Positions 63,948 through 64,000 of a DNA stretch of 64,000 nucleotides are shown here, piece after piece. The position numbers and the translations under genes are program-made. Every line of letters begins with the position of its first letter. Within the stretch, counting starts at the first letter, position 1. The notes beneath the pieces were generated by a model. It had not been told where the DNA came from. It worked only from the letters and a program-made list of their open reading frames with translations, and made no database searches. The DNA comes from Brachybacterium aquaticum (GTDB lineage: Bacteria > Actinomycetota > Actinomycetes > Actinomycetales > Dermabacteraceae): NCBI RefSeq assembly GCF_014204755.1, contig NZ_JACHLZ010000001.1, positions 2,294,001 to 2,358,000 on the forward strand. Direction: 5' to 3'.

Positions 63948-64000
63948 GGACGTGGACGCCCCGGCCACCTGGCCCGATGAACGACTGTGACGGATAAGCG

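Overview
The window is very GC-rich, gene-dense chromosomal DNA with near-universal G/C third codon positions, frequent GTG starts and many ATGA/GTGA stop-start overlaps. Gene content points to a Gram-positive actinobacterium, probably of the Brachybacterium/Dermabacteraceae type: a GuaB3-type IMPDH relative beside guaB, groES-groEL under a CIRCE operator, ThrE-type exporter, Tat/lipobox binding proteins and TANNNT promoters sitting 6-7 bases ahead of start codons. The genus is an inference. I see no rRNA, tRNA, insertion sequence, prophage or CRISPR array; this looks like core chromosome.

Layout. 1-3.6 kb: a leftward, translationally coupled set of four membrane-anchored proteins of unknown function downstream of guaB3; two of them share a C-terminal SVYTPTxxYxS tail and the last is probably frameshifted at the window edge. 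3.6-9 kb: a small membrane protein, a DnaQ-type exonuclease, a VOC protein, guaB and a Pit phosphate transporter with a candidate PHO box. 9-13 kb: a leftward operon (PH-like membrane protein, pseudouridine synthase, second membrane protein, ThrE exporter). 13-17.2 kb: groES-groEL with CIRCE, a membrane protein gene split in frame by a TAG codon, and a 57-residue protein gene with its own promoter and terminator.

17.3-32.8 kb: a phosphoesterase, then molybdenum cofactor synthesis: moeA-moaC-mogA/moaB-moaE leftward, moaA-moaD rightward, and a MoeB-rhodanese fusion facing them; a second moeA paralogue lies at 31.6-32.8 kb. Together they convert GTP to cyclic pyranopterin phosphate (MoaA, MoaC), add dithiolene sulfur (MoaD/MoaE, with MoeB activating MoaD), adenylylate (MogA) and insert molybdate (MoeA). 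No molybdoenzyme or molybdate transporter is present here. Between lies a peptide-type ABC operon (two permeases, a fused double ATPase, and the binding protein last), preceded by a leader with a strong hairpin.

33-47.7 kb: a quinone-reductase-like MDR protein, a THUMP-like methyltransferase, a DUF4129/membrane/MoxR/DUF58/membrane operon, msrA, a large secreted subtilase, an AspT/YidE-like transporter and a DUF2079 membrane protein. 47.8-64 kb: a Ser/Gly-rich surface protein, an alpha/beta hydrolase lacking the nucleophile serine, an S9 oligopeptidase, a GH3 lipoprotein, a 57-bp tandem repeat, thiD, two tandem paralogous membrane-anchored proteins with an RGGGLQ motif, a cardiolipin synthase, a Bax-inhibitor-1 family protein, a polar amino-acid ABC transporter and a cystathionine gamma-synthase.

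The best leads for something undescribed are the SVYTPT-tail gene set, the RGGGLQ paralogue pair, the TAG-split gene, the hydrolase with Gly at the nucleophile elbow, the 57-bp repeat, and a short palindromic oligomer (core TCGGCCGA) recurring in linkers and gaps.
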